NCBI GenBank assembly: GCA_029959085.1
Contig: JARWIR010000018.1
Location: forward strand, 2,232,001 to 2,296,000
Direction: 5' to 3'
Source of the DNA: Nemophila menziesii
Taxonomy: Eukaryota > Streptophyta > Magnoliopsida > Boraginales > Hydrophyllaceae
DNA length: 64,000 nucleotides
Part shown: positions 59,039 to 64,000 of the stretch, in pieces
Position numbering within the stretch: position 1 is the stretch's first letter
Layout of the letters: the number at the start of each line of letters is the position of its first letter
Notes under the pieces: generated by a model
Seen by the model: the letters and a program-made list of their open reading frames with translations, nothing else
The model's database searches: none
What the model was told of the DNA's origin: nothing
Translations under genes and position numbers: made by a program

Positions 59039-62000
59039 CTCCTCCTCAAGCTGATTAGTAGATGTTGTCAATTCCCATGTCGCTTATAATACGATTAAAT
59101 GAGAGATGTGATAATCATTTTGTAAAAATATCTGTAAGTTTTCTATTTGTCGAAACATGAGGAGTACAAATGAGGCCGCTATCCAATTTCTCTTACTGAA
59201 GAGTCGGTCAGTTTCTACGTGTTTTGTTTGATCATGTTGTACTGGATTGTGAGCAATAATGATTGCTGAGTTGTTATCACAATATGATTTCATTCTCTCT
59301 TTCCACTTGATTCCCAAATCTTCCAATATAATTTTTAACCACAAAAGTTCACAAATTCCATGTGTCATTGCTCTAAATTTTGCTTCAGGACTTGATCTAG
59401 CCACCACACCTTGTTTTTGTTGCTTCTCCAAGTTACCAGTTTCCTCCTAAGAATATACAATAACCAGATGTAGACCTACGATCTACAATTGATCCGGCCC
59501 AATCCGCATCTGTATAATCTTCTACATCTAACTCCCCATTATTTTTTAAGAGCACACCTTTTCCAGGAGTTGATTTCATGTATCTTAGAATTGGATAAAC
59601 AACTTCTAAGTGACAATCTCTTGGAGAATGCATAAATAGACTAACAACACTCACAATATAAGCAAAATCAGGACTTGTGTGTGACAAGTAAATAAGTTTT
59701 CCAACTAACCATTGATAAATATCCTTTACTACCATTGCATTTTCAACTTCTACTCTCAATTTGTGATTTTGTTCAATTGGAGTGCTTGAGGGTTTGCAGC
59801 CAAGCATACCTATTTCTTTTAACAAATCAAGTATATATTTTGGTTTGGAAATAAATATACCATTTTTAGAGTATGCTACTTTGATTCCCAAAAAATATTT
59901 TAATTTTCCAAACTCCTTTATTTCAAACTCTTTCACCAAATGCTACTTAAGTTTTCCAATTTCTTCTTGGTCATTTTCGGTGACAGTAATGTCATCAACA
60001 TAAACGATTAAAATTGTAACTTTTCCAGTGCTTGATCTTTTAATAAACAAGGTATAATCACCTTGACTTTGCTTAAAGTTCATACTCTTTACCGCATTTG
60101 AAAATCTTCCAAACCATGCTCTAGGTGATTTTTTTAGGGTATACCCGCCTTTTTCAACTTGCACACATTATTATTTTTAAAATTTTATGTGAAACCTGGA
60201 GTTGCTTCCATGTTAACTTCTTCTAAATCACTATGTAAAAAAGAATTTTTCACATCAAGTTGTTGCAAAGACCATCCAAAGTTAGCTGCTAAAGACAATA
60301 ATATTCTAATAGTGTTCATTTTTGCAACAGGGGTGAATGTTTCCTGATAGTCTATCCCATATGTCTAAGTATAGCCTTTGGCTACAAGCCTTGCTTTATA
60401 TCTCTCTAAAGTTCCATCAGCTTTATATTTAACTATAAACACCCATTTACACCCAACCACTCTTTTACCTCTTGGCAATTCAATAATATCCCATGTCTCA
60501 TTTTTTTCCAATGCTCTCATTTCTTCACTCATAGCTTTTTTCCATTTCTCATCCCTTAATGCCTCTTGAACTGTATGTGGAATTTTTATAGTGTGCAAAT
60601 TTGTGAGGAAGGCTTTATAAGATGGGGATAATCTATCAAAAGAGATAAAATTTGCTATGGAGTGTTGGGTGTATTTTCGTTTTTCTTTTCTAAGAGCAAT
60701 CGGTATGTTAAGGTCATTAAGTGGTAGGTCTACAGATTCAATTTGTGAAGCTAAAACATGAGAGTTATCTTGCAAATCAGAATCTTTAGAAATTTCAGTA
60801 CCTATTACAGGTGCAATTTCTTGGACTTGCAAAAGTTCAGGTGCAGACTTTTTTCTTCTTGAATACACTTGTAGTGGCATGATAGCTGTATCATTAGCTG
60901 TTATTTATATGGTGGTGTTTGTTTCGCAGCAGAACATATTTCATTTAAAAATAGAGTTGATTCATTTTTGTTTATAGGAACTGAAATGTCAATATTGTCA
61001 AATACTAGACCAAAATCAAACTTATCTTCTGATGAGTGCTCCCCCTAAAGATAAGTTTGATCAAAGAAGGACATATTTTCATAAAAAGTTACATCTTTAG
61101 AAATTTAAAATTTCTGTGAGTTGGGATGATAACATTTATATCCTTTTTCTGTTGACGAATAAACAAGAAAGACACACTTTAAGGCTATAGGATCTAATTT
61201 ATCTCAATTATTTGCATGAATGTGGACATATAAGACACAACCAAATATTCTAGGTAGTAGTTGGATAGACGAATTGAACTCAGGAAAAAAGTTTTAAAGA
61301 ATACGTACTGGACTTTTATTAATTTCCCAACCCTTTGGAAGATAAACGAATAATAATATGAGTTGCAGTTACCACTGCTTTTCCACAATGAATTTAGGTA
61401 CATGTTTTTCGAAAAGGGGGGCTCAGGTTGTTTCAAGAAGATCGACGGTTCTTGCATTTAGCAACTCCATTTTGTTGTGGAGTATATGTACACGAAGATT
61501 GGTGTATGATTCCTTCTTTTTGAAAAAGTGGTGTAAGAGTTTGATTAAATTATTCTTTTCCATTATCTGATCGGATTTTTTAATTTTTACCCCAAACTAA
61601 TTGTGAATCATTTTCAAAAACCTAGGAAATATAATACTAAGTTCAGATTTATTTTTCATAAGAAACAACTATGAAACTTGTGTACAATCATCAATAAAAG
61701 AGATAAACCAACGAGCTCCGGTAATATTTGGGATTTTTAAGGGTCCCCACACATCTGTGTGAATTAATGAGAAAGGGTGTAGTGATTTATTTAAGTTGGT
61801 GAAAAAGAAACACGATGATGTTTGGAGAATTGACGTATCTCACAATGAAATGACTTGTTGTCTTAATTGCAAAATAAACTTTGAAACATTATTTTTAAAT
61901 CTGAAAAAGATGGATGTCCTAAACGAAAATGATGTAACCATATTTAATTCTTACTCAAAGAGAACTTTTCTAGAAAAATGAGATGAAGATAATTGATCAT

Positions 62001-62454
62001 TGTTTATGCCACCACATGTATCCATGAAGTAAAGTCTTTCCTTCTCTTTAGCAAGTTCACTCGTCTTCCCCGTTTCCAAATCCTGAAATGCACATTTATT
62101 TGGGTAAAATGTCACTCTGTAGTTTAATTATTTTGTAATTTGAGGTATTAATAACAAATTAACACAATGTTTGGGCACATGAAGGACAGATTTTAAGTTA
62201 AGAGTTTCCAGCTACAAATGCAAATGTTCCCTCTACTATTTTTAATTTTTGGTTTACTGGACATGGATTATTGGTAGAAAAGAATTGGTTATATGGTTTG
62301 TTGCACCTGAATCTATTATCCACACATTATTCCAATTACAATCCTTTAAGACACTAAGGGCTTGAGATAAGGAATACTTACCTAAGAAGCTGAGCTTGAG
62401 CCGCTAGTTTTTTAAAGTGACCTGAGAAGACTTCTTAGTTCTCAATTTCTTCAT
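59039..62454 (-). pseudogene. Ty1/copia polyprotein, reverse, decayed (protease to RNase H)
   Basis: In order on the minus strand: protease-region VWIIDSGATNHIT (near 62320); integrase PFSLIHTDVWGPLKIPN (near 61770) and PQQNGVAKCKNR (near 61470); reverse transcriptase from 60880 with WDIIELPRGKRVVGCKWVF, RYKARLVAKGYT and the catalytic YVDD (near 60000), then LKYFLGIKVAYSKNGIFISK. RNase H has DYTDADWAGSIVDRRSTSG and ARSSPEAKFRAM. Many stops and frame changes break it (for example at 60363, 59940 and 59432). Most of gag is missing at the right, where another copia LTR abuts at 62455. It is a dead element once encoding the full set of retrotransposition enzymes. Confidence 0.88.
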
Positions 62455-62752
62455 TGTTGAGAGTATTTTGTAGAAATAAAATGGCCAGATGTTATTAACA
62501 GAGAAAAGGAATATTTTGCTGGTAAAGAAGATAAAAAAGCTACGGAATTGAATTGATTTATTTCATGCTAATATGTTGTCCTATATAGTCATACAAATAA
62601 GGACTCCTCTAACTAACTAATCTCTAGAAAATAGGAAAACATTAACTGATTTGCTAAATCTAATGAATGACTTAGCAACTAACGAATAACTTAACAACTC
62701 TAACAAATTATTGACTTGGTAAAACACATTAGCTGAATGTTGTAATTTAACA
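62455..62752 (-). repeat. Second copia 3' LTR (298 bp), reverse
   Basis: On the minus strand it starts TGTTAAATTACAACATTCAG directly after a polypurine tract (GTGAGGGGGAG) and ends ACTCTCAACA. It contains GACTATATAGGAC and an AATAAATCAATTC polyadenylation-like stretch. It belongs to the partial element at 62753-63097 and lies inside the gag/protease end of the neighbouring copia element. Confidence 0.8.
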
Positions 62753-63097
62753 CTCCCCCTCACCGTCAACACTTCTTCTTTCCTTCAATCCGAGCTGATG
62801 GCATAAACTCGTAAATTGTTCACTACTCAAGCCTTTTTGTGAACAAGTCTGTCACTTGGTTCTTCGTCTTGATATACTTCAACTTAATATATTCTTGAAG
62901 AACTTTCTCCCTGATGAAGTGAAAATGAACTTCCAAGTGTTTTGTTCTAGCATGAAAGACTGGATTGCCAAACGTATAGTCACTAGCATAATCGGCATCA
63001 CAATAACCAAATAACTTACATTCTCCACCTTTCTTATATAATATACCATGACCAAGAGTGCTCTTCACATACCTCAATATTCGCCAACGGCTTCAAG
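62753..63097 (-). pseudogene. Copia RNase H fragment with internal deletion
   Basis: The minus frame 63077-62823 reads [27 protein letters not shown], then [20 protein letters not shown] and VTDLFTK. In copia RNase H the region between the DADYA motif and the [12 protein letters not shown] motif is normally much longer, so an internal in-frame deletion joins them. The element is truncated at about 63097 by repeat copy 3. Confidence 0.82.
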
Positions 63098-64000
63098 ATG
63101 AGGGTTTGGTATGTATAAAAAGTGAAATTTCAGGCTTTTCGTATTGTTTTTCAGCAATTTGATAACATTACAAGGTTAGTAGATATTGAAATTAATTTGC
63201 CATTAATGTAGTTAAAAGTGCCATTTTTAGGATTCTTTCTAGAATACCATTGGAACAATCTAAGTGTTAAAAAACGTGAGTGGTTGAAGGAAATTTATTA
63301 TCCAATGGCACATGCAAAAAATATTTTTACTTCGAGCTTCGAGTGAGATCTAAGGTAAAGGTAAATGAGGAACTTCACGCATATGTCTATGTCAGCTAAA
63401 AGATGGAGCATGATATCATTATTTAGTTTACATTGAAGCCATCTTAGCCAAAATAAAACAGAATTAATGATATATACAAATATATGGGCTGGGGTAAGAA
63501 AATATTATTAGACTTAGAACATCTAATATATGTGTTATTCACACAAATGTATTAATACTTTTTATAGCCCCTATATATGTATATATATATATGTATATAT
63601 ATCAATTAGAAATAAGATAATTATAACACCTAATGATCAAGGAGGATTGGGATGTGTGGTTTTATTAGGTCAAATTCAACTCCCCTTTCTCTTTGGTAGT
63701 TTAACATATGTTATTAAAGATGTGGACAAGGTGGAAAAGCTTGCAATGTGTTTGTAGCCATGCAGGATATTAAAACAACTTAGGACAATAGAAACAAACT
63801 ATAAGATAATTTACGAGGTTAGATGTGCATCTATAAGAGAAACAGATAAAGGATAATAATAATTGGATGATGATTTGAGTACAGGTGACAAGGTGGATCC
63901 AAAGTTCTGTCTTGTCCAATTAGTTACTGCAGATATAATCAAAGAAGTAGATAATAGTACTATGGATATGGATAAGACAATTCTTGTAGGTAGGGTTGTA
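63098..64000. repeat. Large dispersed repeat, copy 3 (partial, to window edge)
   Basis: From GAGGGTTTGGTATGTATAAA it follows 50816-51739 of copy 2 almost base for base, with only scattered substitutions. It includes the NDQGGLGCVVLL frame (63629 onward) and the GDKVDPKFCLVQL frame. It carries CTTGTAGG and the first ten bases of the hAT-type MITE (63991-64000). The abrupt start inside copia sequence marks a recombination or insertion junction. Confidence 0.92.

Overview
The window reads as nuclear DNA of a flowering plant, most likely a dicot. It is AT-rich and built almost entirely of nested, decayed transposable elements. The evidence is a 12.8 kb Athila-lineage Ty3/gypsy element primed by tRNA-Asp, several Athila-type solo LTRs of about 1.56 kb, Ty1/copia remnants, a plant LINE with an RNase H domain, hAT-like and Mutator-like MITEs, a plant-mobile-domain pseudogene, and a fragment of an EDR1/CTR1-type (Raf-like) MAPKKK gene. 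I found no intact host gene, rRNA, tRNA or CRISPR. The species cannot be named from the sequence.

Layout. 1-9200: AT-rich spacer with three MITE-like elements, a plant-mobile-domain pseudogene and a copia LTR-like block. 9203-14810: a pile-up of Athila-type LTRs in both orientations, including a reverse-oriented 3' end (LTR, polypurine tract, 3' noncoding region, env-position ORF). 14811-25020: copy 1 of a large dispersed repeat carrying LINE and copia debris, with a solo LTR inserted at 16008-17568. 25095-26886: the 3' LTR and internal end of a reverse copia-type element with 85-bp tandem repeats. It is split by the Athila element at 26892-39713, whose target duplication is CAATT on both sides.

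The Athila element has two 1488-bp LTRs, a tRNA-Asp primer site, gag, protease, RT, RNase H and integrase, a GC-rich tandem-repeat spacer, a short 3' ORF and a polypurine tract. It is dead: five internal in-frame stops, two opposite frame changes, and a 1561-bp solo LTR of a related family in gag (target duplication TTGGC).

39719-48440: spacer, a 1.25 kb pyrimidine-only-like tract, a promoter/5'UTR-like stretch, a third solo LTR (43832-45395, target duplication GCGGA), a copia LTR-like block and the 5' part of a LINE remnant. 48440-57480: copy 2 of the large repeat. Here it carries a 585-bp hAT-type MITE absent from copy 1, and it ends in the captured MAPKKK fragment. 57758-63097: copia debris (a solo LTR, a reverse element with gag on the wrong side of its LTR, and the tail of a second reverse element). 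63098-64000: copy 3 of the large repeat, very close to copy 2 and also carrying the MITE.

The genes do not work together as a pathway. The value of the window is as a readable insertion history: perfect target duplications and reciprocal empty/filled sites between repeat copies give a relative order of events.
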